The notes beneath the pieces were generated by a model that saw only the letters and a list, made by a program, of their open reading frames with translations, searched no databases and was not told the DNA's origin. A stretch of DNA of 64,000 bases from Istiophorus platypterus. Lineage: Eukaryota > Chordata > Actinopteri > Istiophoriformes > Istiophoridae. Shown piece after piece: positions 48,170-56,700 of this stretch; position 1 is the stretch's first letter, and every line of letters begins with the position of its first letter. The stretch lies in assembly GCA_016859345.1 (NCBI GenBank), contig CM029112.1, positions 8,347,501 to 8,411,500 on the forward strand, given 5' to 3'. A program made the position numbers and the translations under genes.

Positions 48170-48483
48170 CTCACATGTAAGTATGTTCCTATTTCTTACT
48201 TTCTCCTTTTGACTTATGCTGTGTCACTCTCTCCCATCTGTCACATTCTGTTTCTTTCTTACATTCACAAATAGGAGATGCAAATACAAATACAGTGCAC
48301 ACACACACTTCGGGAAAAAGCAGAGGTAGTCATACGCACGCTGACAATCCTCTCCGAGGTGCCCCCTCTGGAGATGGCAGTCCCGTTGAGTCCCACCAGA
48401 GAGGGCAGAGTCTGAGACATCCAGTTGGTCACCATGGCCATGGTGCTGAGCACCGCCCCGATCTTTAGCATAGGGACGCTCAT
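27079..48483 (-). CDS. olfm2: Olfactomedin 2 (noelin-2), six coding exons
   Basis: Secreted glycoprotein of the noelin family, active at neuronal surfaces and synapses; family members bind AMPA-receptor complexes and form disulfide-linked tetramers through the N-terminal region. The spliced frame is about 481 residues: leader 1-46, cysteine-bearing noelin domain about 47-96 (Cys69, Cys71, Cys81), coiled coil about 90-220, olfactomedin propeller about 222-481. Cys223 and Cys405 match the conserved propeller disulfide, and DIDLMADENG and MDYNPRE carry the calcium-site aspartates. N-glycosylation sequons occur in every exon except exons 2 and 5. Olfm2 is chosen over olfm1/olfm3 because of features such as YKADAKMILRLREEVRNLS, KGRRVLEYRT, KYHFRSRSVLVQRS and the C-terminus TSGD. 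All introns are GT-AG and phases agree throughout. Which teleost paralogue (a or b) cannot be decided here. Confidence 0.96.
27754..29481 (-). other. olfm2 intron 5
   Basis: GT-AG intron of 1.7 kb. It contains a T-run near 28570-28580 and a C/A-rich CCACC tract near 28923-28945. No other feature is recognised. Confidence 0.85.
29482..29588 (-). CDS. olfm2: olfm2 exon 5 (start of olfactomedin domain)
   Basis: Acceptor TTTGATCTCCAG ends at 29589; donor AACAGA|GTAAGT at 29482/29481. The 107 bases complete the split Gly codon and add 35 codons, CGKLTGVSNPITVRASGSRF to MIPSSDNR. Its cysteine is the first half of the propeller disulfide. A Tc1 relic begins only about 105 bases upstream of the acceptor. 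Confidence 0.96.
29693..30786 (-). mobile_element. Decayed Tc1-like DNA transposon
   Basis: Lies on the minus strand inside olfm2 intron 4. Transposase remnants read LSAKNRNMWLQWAQVHQDWT, then EDWKNIAWYDESGFLLR with the first catalytic Asp, then DGRVRIWHQQ and an STG/AGGGG stretch. Downstream, the segment that should carry the second catalytic Asp has stops, while a HPLEQL near the third catalytic position survives in another frame. Edge sequences (CACTTTACTAGGAAACC near 29699 and AGGTGTTCCTATCAAACT near 30763) look like the two inverted ends of a common teleost Tc1 family. At 1.09 kb it is somewhat short and clearly dead. Confidence 0.88.
29993..30448 (-). pseudogene. Tc1 transposase pseudogene, core part
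   Basis: Conserved transposase core split among at least three frames: minus 30448-30230, 30381-30049 and 30173-29958. It would have catalysed cut-and-paste transposition through a DDE domain. Only the first catalytic Asp is in a good local frame; the frame then breaks in the G-rich AGGGG region. Confidence 0.8.
30783..30854. repeat. Compound GT microsatellite
   Basis: GTGTG units interrupted by GCAC and GCAG, then a pure GT array ending at about 30854. It abuts the outer end of the Tc1 relic. Confidence 0.93.
30855..31881 (-). other. Rest of olfm2 intron 4
   Basis: AT-rich intron sequence between the Tc1/GT region and exon 4, with no recognised element. A ...TTAATTTATGCTGGTAATCTG stretch near 31660-31680 is complex but unremarkable. 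Confidence 0.6.
31882..32101 (-). CDS. olfm2: olfm2 exon 4 (coiled coil, part 2)
   Basis: Acceptor TTATCTTAG ends at 32102; donor CTAG|GTATAA at 31882/31881. It has 73 codons plus one base: ELKDKVTQLLPLLPVLEQYK through EEMGAYDYEELRQRV to LHSCMQKL, with the split Gly codon completed by exon 5. Contains the sequon NLS and the conserved EEMGAYDYEEL block. Confidence 0.96.
32800..33015. promoter_or_regulatory. Candidate intronic enhancer in olfm2 intron 3
   Basis: About 215 bases of complex, repeat-free, GC-balanced sequence inside a 1.65 kb intron, open on both strands (minus 32990-32790 and plus 32800-33153). Words include TTTATCGTAAATC, GTGTGGCGCCACATCATAAATC (palindromic GTGGCGCCAC core at 32877-32886) and TCGTTAATCTCCC. 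Two-strand openness with no protein signature is common in strongly constrained non-coding DNA. Enhancer activity is inferred. Confidence 0.35.
33756..33911 (-). CDS. olfm2: olfm2 exon 3 (coiled coil, part 1)
   Basis: Acceptor CTCGACAG ends at 33912; donor TTTCAG|GTAATT at 33756/33755. It has 52 codons in phase 0, starting VQNISQSMEVLDLRTYRDLQ and ending NPKGFQ. Heptad-like hydrophobic spacing fits the noelin coiled coil. One sequon (NIS). The frame stays open into the following intron for 75 codons. Confidence 0.96.
34746..34768. repeat. (TA)n microsatellite
   Basis: Short TA array of about 23 bases in olfm2 intron 2. Confidence 0.9.
37156..37179. repeat. Adjacent poly-C and poly-A runs
   Basis: About 14 C followed directly by about 10 A. 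Lengths in such runs are often unreliable in sequencing. Confidence 0.9.
38726..38875 (-). CDS. olfm2: olfm2 exon 2 (noelin N-terminal domain)
   Basis: Acceptor TTTCTGCAG ends at 38876; donor GAGAAG|GTGACA at 38726/38725. Exactly 50 codons in phase 0, starting ALYPSPEEGWQIYSSAQDAD and containing GKCICTVVAPAQNMC. The cysteines of this exon support inter-chain disulfides in family members. It ends QLRQLMEK, which leads into the coiled coil. The intron upstream is about 9.5 kb. Confidence 0.96.
40076..40090. repeat. Poly-G run
   Basis: Fifteen consecutive G. Possible G-rich structure or length artefact. Confidence 0.9.
41562..41624. repeat. (TA)n microsatellite, about 31 units
   Basis: Uninterrupted TA array of about 63 bases, the longest pure array in the window. 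Such arrays can extrude cruciforms and are highly unstable. Confidence 0.97.
42120..42760. promoter_or_regulatory. Candidate conserved block in olfm2 intron 1
   Basis: Repeat-free, compositionally balanced sequence with a plus-strand frame open from 42157 to 42498 that has no protein signature. It includes CTCATTAGTATGAG, an imperfect palindrome near 42190, and CCATTAAGG near 42559. Enhancer-like by texture only. Confidence 0.22.
45220..45455. repeat. Teleost 'CCCTAACC' interspersed repeat, copy 1
   Basis: Contains ATAATGCATTCCCTAGC, then CCTTACCCTAACC, ATCACAACTAAATGCC and AAAATGTCCTCACTTTCCC, followed by a CA-rich tail. I recognise this as a widespread repeat of teleost genomes, often found beside CA arrays. 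It shares these words with the copy at 51395-51600. Confidence 0.7.
46230..46510. promoter_or_regulatory. Candidate conserved block in olfm2 intron 1
   Basis: Complex stretch with CTTTGATTAGAGC (TCF/LEF-like CTTTGAT), GTGAGTCACGAC (near 46309), CTCATTAATAGC and TTTACATTAAAG. Motifs are clustered and simple repeats absent. Regulatory function is inferred. Confidence 0.25.
46711..46775. repeat. Fragment of a common teleost repeat tail
   Basis: CCTTGACCCTGAACAGGATAA followed by a GATATAGAAAATAAATGGATGG stretch resembles the end of a very common teleost interspersed repeat (the ...GACCCTG...GGATAAGCGG...AAATGGATGG tail). Short and diverged. Confidence 0.6.
48130..48166. repeat. (CA)n microsatellite
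   Basis: About 18 CA units, roughly 180 bases downstream of the olfm2 exon 1 donor inside intron 1. Confidence 0.96.
48346..48483 (-). CDS. olfm2: olfm2 exon 1 (M-type start and leader)
   Basis: ATG at 48483-48481 has A at -3 (AAACATGA). The protein begins MSVPMLKIGAVLSTMAMVTN, the alternative N-terminus shared by noelin 1-3, and continues through WMSQTLPSLVGLNGT to SERI. It is hydrophobic enough for a leader or signal anchor and has one sequon (NGT). The donor is uncertain: ATT|GTCAGC at 48346/48345 gives 46 residues, and AGC|GTGCGT at 48340/48339 adds Val-Ser; both keep phase 0. The first is preferred because my memory of mammalian Olfm2 places the boundary after a Lys-Ile. Confidence 0.88.
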
Positions 48484-48900
48484 GTTTGCTTCCTGTGGGG
48501 CCCCGGCGCAAACGGCCCTCCAGCCAGCCCTACCCTGCCCTGCCCTAGACCTCAGCTCCAGTCAACCCCACGTTGCTCCAAACAGCCCAGGCAGGGAACC
48601 AGCCAGTCAGCCTCTGCCTCAGTCCAAGCAGCAGCAGAGCCTCCAGAGCTGGTAAAAGCACAGTTACCAGACTCACACACACCAACGGCTCAGTCAAAGG
48701 GACAGCCAGAGACCAGTTAGAGGAGAGCAGCTCACATCCAACAGCATCACGCTGGAATCTTCCCTCTTAGAGTGACTGCCTTAGCCTCACCCCCTCCCTC
48801 TCTCTCACTCTCTTTTCATCGCTCTCACTTCCTCACTCTACCCTTATCTCTCCCTTTCTCTCTCTAGCCCTCTCTCTCCCCCCCGTTCCTCAAGATGCAG
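48484..48900 (-). promoter_or_regulatory. Probable 5' UTR and promoter of olfm2 M-type transcript
   Basis: Immediately upstream of the start codon the sequence becomes GC-rich (GGGCCCC, GGCGC and repeated CCCTGCCC on the plus strand), then gives way at 48780-48890 to a long polypyrimidine tract, which is GA-rich on the sense strand. No TATA box is seen. GA-rich TATA-less promoters are common for neuronal genes. The transcription start is not defined by the sequence. Confidence 0.45.
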
Positions 48901-50435
48901 AGCTGCGCATTGGCTGCCTGTGTGTCTCATCCCCTCCCAATCAGCCTCTGCTCTGTTCTTGTCAGCCCTGTTTTGCATGCATGTATCCATTCTTTTCCTT
49001 CTTTTTTCCTCTCCTCCTCTGACATTTGGCTGTTGGTGTGTGTGCCCACGCATTTCTGAGGTGTGGAGATCAGGGAGAGACTAATTTGATAGGGCGACAT
49101 GTGATGTGTGTGTGCTCAGAGCATCCTAGGCACAGTGGACTGTCCTGCAGTCTCATCAAAGTGTCTGTACTGGCTGGATGGCTGTGGATATAGAGGACTC
49201 GGTGGGTAGATTAAAGGTCGGCCTGGACCTCATAGGAGGAGACATGGGCAGGTGGTTCAGGAAGGTATTAATGTGGGAGAGAGACAGATTCTCTTGCCCT
49301 GGCTGCTTCTGACAGCTCATCCGTCATGCTGCCTCATGACATAACCCAAATCAGCCTGTTGCTTACACTTGAACAGTATTTTACCAACTCTGCCTGAGGC
49401 CTAATCAAATCACCATGTTCAGTTACAATGTCTTTGCGCCACTCACCGTTGAAAATAATGCTGATGCTCAAAAGCTAGTGTGTGAGTGCAAATTTGGATG
49501 AAGATTTACCTGATATAGATGATGGAATTGTTGTATAGATCTGGATTTAAAACCAATAAATAAATCTTGAATTTAACTTTCAGCATAAGCACAGCAGGTA
49601 AGCCATTGTCAAATAACATACCAATCACTCTGCTGTCTGTCTCGGTGTCATTTCATTTCAGGGACTAAGCCTCAAGTATGATTTAATCTTATTTCAGGCC
49701 AGACTTCTGATGTGTTTTGAAGTTCAGATCTCCACTTTGGGTGTGGGCTATGTATTTTGTCTCCAAATCATTGCAGTTTGACTTTGCCACTTAAATCTAC
49801 AGCAATGAGCTAAATGGAATGCAGTATGAAAGGGCATAGGAATAGTAAGGTGTCTCAAATTTCTCCTTGCATCTTGAAGCCGCTCCTTGCCCCAATTTCC
49901 AGCAAGATACTGGGCCACCGGCAATGGCATTTAATGCCGAAACAGCCATGCAAAATGCTGACAGAATGCCCTGCTCAAACAGAATGGCCAGGTCATCTCC
50001 CGTTCTTGCCTCCTAGTCTGCTGACTTATTAATTTTGTCAGCCATGGATGGGCTCCACTCCTGACCCAGTCACACGGGGTGAGTGATACGGGCTCCTCTG
50101 TGGGGGGCAGACTGTGAAGTGATATGAGAGGAGACAGCTTTTTGAGCCCCATCCAAAATATGTCAGCCCTCCTCAGCTCACCTGCTGGCCTTCACCTTGA
50201 TCTCGCCTGTGTTGGCTCCTCTATTTTTGCAGCAACACTGTCCCTGTGTGGTTGCCAGCGGAACTGCACCAAATAAGTCGCCAACACAGCCAGAGCTGGC
50301 CAGTGTCCGTCGCTGATGTTGTGCAAGACTGAACCCCATGACAGTAGTTGTCACTTTATTGGAACGTTCAGAGGAGATGTAAGGGGGCATGTGGCAGCAC
50401 TGCTTAGAGTCACAATGTCTAACAGAGGTTTTAGT
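48901..50435. other. Upstream flank of olfm2
   Basis: No gene is seen. A complex stretch at about 49860-50160 (GCCACCGGCAATGGCATTTAA and following) lacks repeats and could be regulatory, but no diagnostic motif is present. Confidence 0.5.
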
Positions 50436-50438
50436 GGT

Positions 50439-50513
50439 GGTTGTGTGTGTGTGTGTGTGTGGGGGGGGGGGGTCTTTGCAAAGCAGTAGGCTTTTTTTTT
50501 TTTTTTTTTTTTA
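50439..50513. repeat. GT array, G-run and T-run
   Basis: GT repeat leading into about 12 G, then about 20 T at 50492-50512. Low-complexity sequence prone to length errors. Confidence 0.93.
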
Positions 50514-50820
50514 GTAGGGTTATATCAATGTCTAGGGGCTTGCTGGAAATAGACTGGTGCCAACTGAATATCATTTATATCCTCTAATTACACTTGACAT
50601 GTGATTTGTTATTTGTCAAAGGTCTACAGCTAAACAAGAATATCCAGTCAATCAAACTGATGTGCATGTAAATATTTATAATGACTTTATATCAATATAT
50701 CTAAATGTGGAGTTTACAATTAACATTTCTACTTCCAAGCTTTACGTGGGTGTTGGCAGCTATATTTTATACTGAGGAATACTATCATCCATCCTTCATA
50801 AAAATGTTTACAGGACATTT

Positions 50821-50925
50821 TTAAGGGATGCCGGAGGGGCTCCAGCCAATCCCAGCTGACAGTGGGCGAGAGGTATGGTATAACCTGGTCAGGTCGCCAG
50901 TCTATCGCAGGGCTGCGGCTTACTA
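50821..50925 (+). repeat. Common teleost interspersed repeat fragment
   Basis: Reads GGGGCTCCAGCCAATCCCAG, then GGGCGAGAGG and GGTCAGGTCGCCAGTCTATC. This matches my memory of a very frequent teleost repeat (…GCCTATCCCAGCTG…GGGCGAGAGG…CAGGTCGCCAGTCTATCGCAGGG…). The family name is not assigned. Confidence 0.75.
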
Positions 50926-51394
50926 TATTCTCTATTTTCTTAAATGCAGAATGCAGTTATTGTCATATTCACTGGGTGGCAGCAAAGATTTAAAGATCAA
51001 TATGAATACCCTTTACCCTTGCATCTGCATTTGAGAAAGCTCAGGTACTCTGCCAGCTCAAAGGGAGCTTTGCTCAGAGGTAGGAGGGCTGAGTGGAAAA
51101 GAAAATCATTCAAGATGCTGCTCACTGATGCAACATCTTTGATCATTAAAGAGACCAGCCACCCCCATGTATGACTGTGATCAGTGTGCAAAAAGCAAGC
51201 TGGATGTTTCACTGCATGTTAAGTAAGCAATCCATTGCTGCAACACATTGTTTATTTTTTTTTAGATTTTCCTCCAATGATTCCAATTTGTACAGTTTGA
51301 CTGCCAAATAATGTATTATGCAGTAGTGGGACAACAGAGAAAATGCAGACAGTAAACACAGACATTATTCTACATTTTTGGGAGGCCTTATTTT

Positions 51395-51600
51395 GTCATA
51401 ATGCATTCCCTAGCCCCAACCTATTAACTTTTATCATCACAACTACCCCAAATCTTGTGTTAGCCTCAAACTAAACCTGCAAAAAAGAATTATTAACCCT
51501 AAGGACTATCTGATAATAGAGGACCAGCCAAAATGTCCTAATATTTCTAAAATGTCCTTACTCAAAACCTGGGTCCTAAAATTGGCACAAGAATGCAATC
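51395..51600. repeat. Teleost 'CCCTAACC' interspersed repeat, copy 2
   Basis: Shares ATAATGCATTCCCTAGCCCC, ATCACAACTA, GGACCAGCCAAAATGTCCT and AAAATGTCCTTACT with the copy at 45220-45455. More diverged and without a clear CA tail. Confidence 0.7.
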
Positions 51601-53335
51601 ACGGCACACACAGCATACTGGATTTGAACCTCTTTTTATATTTTGCTTTCTCTAATGATCACAGAATAATCATTGTTTAATCTTGAAATGGTAAGTTTTG
51701 AGTTCCTCTGATTACAAAATAGAATTTTCTGATCTCAAAATAACCCAAACTTTCTTGATGATCATTAAATAAATCTCTGAAAGATTCTTACATAAGAATC
51801 ATCAATGGTCAGCGGATGTAAAACTGTCAGATAATCATGTCACTTATCATATTGGACATAAGCAGATAAGTGTCTGCAGCCCACTGAAACTGATGAGTCC
51901 CTGTAATTTTCCAATAATTTTCTTGTACTAGTTTGTACTAGTCAATATAGAAGTTTATTTTGATCATATTAGACACAAGATACTTTCATTTTCCTTTGAT
52001 ATTACTAAAGGGTCTTGTGGTCTTTCTAAAAGTAAAATAGTATAAATAAACAATCTCTGCCACATGTTCACAGATAGTACTGATTTTTTATTAGACATAA
52101 AGCCGCCTCTGACTGAGAATTCAATATTTCTTCGGATTATATATTATCACATCACCTTGATGGCAAGCATTATACTGCATGATTTCCCCCTGGCCCTCTC
52201 TATTCTTTTTTCTTTAGCTTTTATTCTGATTTTATGAAGCATTGAACACAACTCTGTTTCTACATTAATGAATAATAATGTTTTTTTTCTCCCCCTGCCA
52301 TAAATGTATTTGTTTTTTGCCAGTGAGAAAATACTAGGTGTATGCTGCACCTGCTGCACATACCATAACTGAAGCAGCGCAGGCTGCCACCAGAAACTCC
52401 AACATCGTATCTTCCCTCAAAAGGTTTTTAACCTTTGTAACTTAATCTTCTATTCCCAAACTATTTCTTCAATAAATTCTTCTCATGAAGTGCAGGTCAG
52501 ATGGCATCTTTTGAAAAGTGATGGACCAAATAAAGTATGGGAATAATGGATGTGATGAAGACAATCTGCCATACCTCAAAGAACTCCAGTCTGTGCCAAT
52601 CAGCTGCCTAATCAGAGTCTGTTGGCAGAACAAGCTTTCATTAAATATTAGCAAGAGAGGAAGTCAGCCATTTAACCTGTTTTAATTCAATCCTTTTTGA
52701 TTAATTTTCAAAGCCATTCCTCATAATTTCCACTCTAATAATTGGCCAGCTTCATTTTCTCTGCTGTGTCATTATCTCCAGTACTGTGTCGCTCTCTTTT
52801 GTTATCCTTCTGTGTGAATTTTATTTAGCCTTTAACTCATCTCATTCTCTCTTTCTCTCTCTCTCTCTCCCCCTATTGTCTCTCTTAGCTCCTTGTGCAA
52901 GTATTTAAGAAAAAAAAAAGCTTATACATTTTCATTGATGATCCTAGCTTAGATTTGCACTATATCGTAGAAAAGGTGTTGTGGAACATGTAAATGTGCA
53001 CATGTGGTGCAGCTTTTTGGTACCTCCACATAGACATGTGAACATGGCCCTGTGCTTTCATCTAGGCATAAGAAAAAAAAAAAAAAATTCTATTCTGCTC
53101 ATAGCCTGTGGGCGTGCTCTATAAAGGGCATTTTTAATCAGTTCAAATAGTGCAAATGCCCACCAACTGCAGAAATGGTAGCATTCAGGCACACCCATGG
53201 ATGGCAGTAGAGCACTACAAAGCCCCAAGGCCATAGGGACCAGCTCTAAGTGAGATAACAATACCGGGGAGCAGAAAGCGGCAAGCAGTAGCCACATTCT
53301 CACCAAGTACAAGCACACAGACAGCTATGGATTTA
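51601..53335. other. AT-rich flank, nothing identified
   Basis: No exon or transposon is recognised. It includes a CT-rich run near 52840-52870 and A-runs near 52910 and 53070. Confidence 0.5.
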
Positions 53336-53339
53336 CAGC

Positions 53340-53720
53340 TGAAATACATGACCAAATTCCACCTCGGCTAATTACATGAAGCCTCCTTCATAATGACGCA
53401 GGGCTGTTATGACTGAGGCAGCGTGGCCGCGCAAAAAACCGAGCCCCCGCCTGAGCTCTGAAAGATGCTGGAGTCGTCTGGCTCTGAGAATACCGGCTAT
53501 TTTTCTGAGTCATAATTCATTAATTAAATGATGGACATGGAGGCCCCTGCCTTCTAAATATATCAAGATCAAAATCAGCTTAAACAAAGCTTGACCTCAT
53601 TACCATAGCAACTATTTAAATGGCATAAATAGGCTGTACCCCAGGGTTCAGACAGGCAGTCACAGTGGTGTGCTTTCAACATGGAGTGTTTAATCTATTA
53701 ACGGCTCCTGTGGGCCTTTG
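53340..53720. promoter_or_regulatory. Candidate enhancer with RFX X-box, upstream of olfm2
   Basis: Dense motif cluster about 5 kb upstream of exon 1. On the minus strand GTTGCTATGGTAAT at 53612-53599 fits the RFX X-box consensus (GTTGCC-ATGG-AAC) at nearly every position. TGAGTCA (AP-1 type) at 53506-53512 runs directly into TAATTCATTAATTAAAT homeodomain words. A CpG-bearing patch lies at 53425-53450. RFX factors act in ciliated and neuronal cells. The binding sites are seen; their use is inferred. Confidence 0.4.
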
Positions 53721-56700
53721 ATTAAGGAAACTCATCTGGGCTTTTACATTTTTATAGTAGTGACTGAGACCACAGGAGGATTATAGTGTACACACACATT
53801 GACCTCTGTGTGAAAAAAAAATACAGAGAATACCTCCTATTGAGTTGAATATGTTCAATAATTCAAACACTGAGCATTCACCACAAACGAAGTAGGACCT
53901 CTGCTCGACTCCAACCAAAGAGGTGAATGACAGTATATGATTCATAGAATAACATATGAGGCTTGAATGGGGACCTTACATGGGAGTCAATAACTCAGTA
54001 ACACTTTACAAGATTAGGCACTGGAATCTCCTAAAGACAATGAAAAACTTGAGATATTGTTCATTTTGATGTTGATGTTGATTTGACTATTAGACCAATG
54101 AATGTTGGTCAACCATAATGAATATAAAGCCAATGAATGAAATATGTCCATTTCTGTGTGTCTGTATTCACACAAGCATGCATAGATTTGTTTGTGTGTC
54201 AGTGCTCCATATTTGTGTACACTTGCATGAGCAACGCTTTCTCTCCACTGAGCTGTGAAATGTCTACAATGCCCTGTAATGGTGGCTGTCGATGTCGTGT
54301 GAGAGGCCCGGTGGAGCCGTGACATGCACGTATCATACAGTACCATGGTCACTACTGCTTGCAACAAAAGTAAGAAACAAAACTGTGTCACCGCTCCGAG
54401 GCTCATCAACCAGCACTGATTAACGACAATGACGGCCGTTAACAGGTGAAAATCTGTCCCTCCAGTGGGAACACATGGGGAAGAAAATCAATGCAGTAAG
54501 TGTGTCTGCCTGGCTGTATTGACGGTAACACACCTATAATACCCTGCAGTGAGTCCATCCATTGTCTTTGGAGTATAGCCTGTAGAGCCCATCTAATCAA
54601 CCCACACTGCAGACAAGGAGTTTCACCGTAATATATCATGAGGCAAGACTGCAAGACTGATGCCAGGCCTCTTAACCTTTTGGCTCTAGCTTTCAGTACC
54701 TGAAAAATGGAATTGTTTTTATAACACTATAAGTATAATATTTGATTCTGTACAGATATTTTTTTATCTTTTTGTATTAAGATTTTGAGGCAACTTCATC
54801 TTTGCATCAGGTAAAATATTCAAACCCCAGACAAAAAAAAAATTAAATTTGTATTATTATGCAAGACAGCAATTTGCAGATGTCTTTATAATAATTTTAT
54901 GTGTCTCCCTGAAATCTTGCAACCACTCAACCTGCCTTTTTAATGACCTACCCAGAGGGACAGGTGCAGTCAAAGAGGCTGAACTGCTAAAATATTTACT
55001 TTGCCATGTTTTCTTCGACCCAGCAAACATGGTATTGGAGAAATCCTAGTTCAGTGTACTTGTTCTAAGAAGCTTCATGAATATATTTCTGGAACATGCA
55101 TTCAAATTTTATTCATGGCAGTATTGATTGCTCCCGATTGCTCCCTTGATTACAATCTCATCAGTCCATAGGGGCTTATACATTATCATTTGTAGGATAT
55201 TTGGTGTGAATGAACCGTATATGGTTGAATATCAGATAACTTAATCAGGGACAAGCAGAGTGCCACATTTTGCTTGAGGCTTGCAAGGGAAAAGGCCTTG
55301 AACAAAGCAATAGACAAGAAATGCATGCGGCAATCAGCTGCCATGCATTTTGCAGCACAGCATGGCTCTGTCCACTGTTCTGCACCTACTCATGCCAACA
55401 TTACCAGCTAAATATGACTCAGTGCAGCACTTCCTGTGGCAAATGTTCCCTATTCAATTGCCCATGCATACAGACACACATTCAAACGCACAATTACCAC
55501 AATCATTTCCTGGCTCCATGATATGATTACCAATGTCACACAAAGCCCACTCTTTCCTAGATCCAGTGGCAGAAAGCCACTGCCATATCCTGACCTTTTC
55601 TCCTCACCCAGCTAATAAAACATTCTCTGTGTTGTATATGGAAAGCTATTCCTATAAATGGAGTAATTACTGACAGCAAACAGGGAGTCCTCAGCTCAGC
55701 AGAAAGGTAGCTGGGGCTCAGAGAGTCTGCTAATTGAGATTGCCCCCCATGGCCACTTGCCTCTTCAAAACGCCCTTTACTGAACTTGTGCTACTGGCCA
55801 TGAGTTGTTTTTTTTTTTCCCTCCAGATGGTAACTCACTTTATGCTGAATGATGGCAACCTCATTTTTCCTCAAATGGCAGCTTAGTGTTAGACAGTACA
55901 ACTGATAAAGCACATCTATTTTTTGGATTGCCAACATTTGCAAATCTAAATTTGGCCTCTATATAGAATATTACTGTTGCTGCTGCAAGCATTTTTAAAT
56001 CTGTTTGTGCACAGCATGTTTTACTACTGTACTGGCAAAGTGCTTTCATTAATGATATATTCATTTATACCTGCAGAAGAGCTTAGAGCTGATAGAGGAT
56101 GCCATGCATCCAGTGGCTTGTCAGATGACTAAAGAGACAGTCGGTTTTCATTTGGTCTCCGTCTGAGTCATTGTTTACAAATGTCACCCAGTCAGAGAGT
56201 GAAGGTATCGCCAACATTAGCTACTGTGGTAGGTTACACAGGAGGAAAATAAGCCAAAGAATAACACGAGGAATCGACAAAAAGGTTATAAAAGAGACTG
56301 TGATGTTTAGGAGATGCAGAGTGAGAGAGGGAGGGAGAGCCACAGAAACCAAAAAAGAGCGAAAAAGGATGGGTGATACATTTAAAAACTCCCTGAGGTA
56401 ATGAATTTACATCTTGTCTGTTTTCTGCCACGTCTGCAACAGCGCATCTAACAGGACCAGGGAGGAGCAGTGAGATCCTGCCAATTACAATCTGTTTGAC
56501 TGAAAATTTGCAGCAGCCAGTTGTGAAAAGTAGAAATCATAATGCTCTGCTCCCAACATGGTCAGAAGCAAACAATGACCAGAACCCATCAGCAACACAC
56601 TGTATATTAGTAATGAAGGGACAGAACCAGCCTGCAGTCTTGTGTCCTGCTTCTTTGTCAGAGCTCACACTGAAGCCTCCATTTGTATCCTCTGTCTTCA

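Larger units (their letters stand above)
38876..48345 (-). other. olfm2 intron 1
   Basis: Long GT-AG intron of about 9.5 kb separating the leader exon from the conserved exons. It contains a polypurine zone (39330-39720), G-runs (40076-40090 and near 40900), a long TA array (41562-41624), a teleost interspersed repeat (45220-45455), another fragment (46711-46775), a T-run near 47559 and a CA array (48130-48166). Complex blocks that may be regulatory are listed separately. Confidence 0.85.

Noticed and set aside
27079..48483. Assignment to olfm1 or olfm3
   Set aside because: The leader resembles all three noelins, but the coiled coil and propeller (REEVRNLS, KGRRVLE, YHFRSRSVLVQRS, TSGD end) match olfm2 best.
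53241..53318. MWLLLAAFCSP-type hydrophobic start as the olfm2 secretory exon
   Set aside because: Attractive signal-like start, but the only in-phase donor (GTATTG) after 11 codons is poor and the peptide would be too short.
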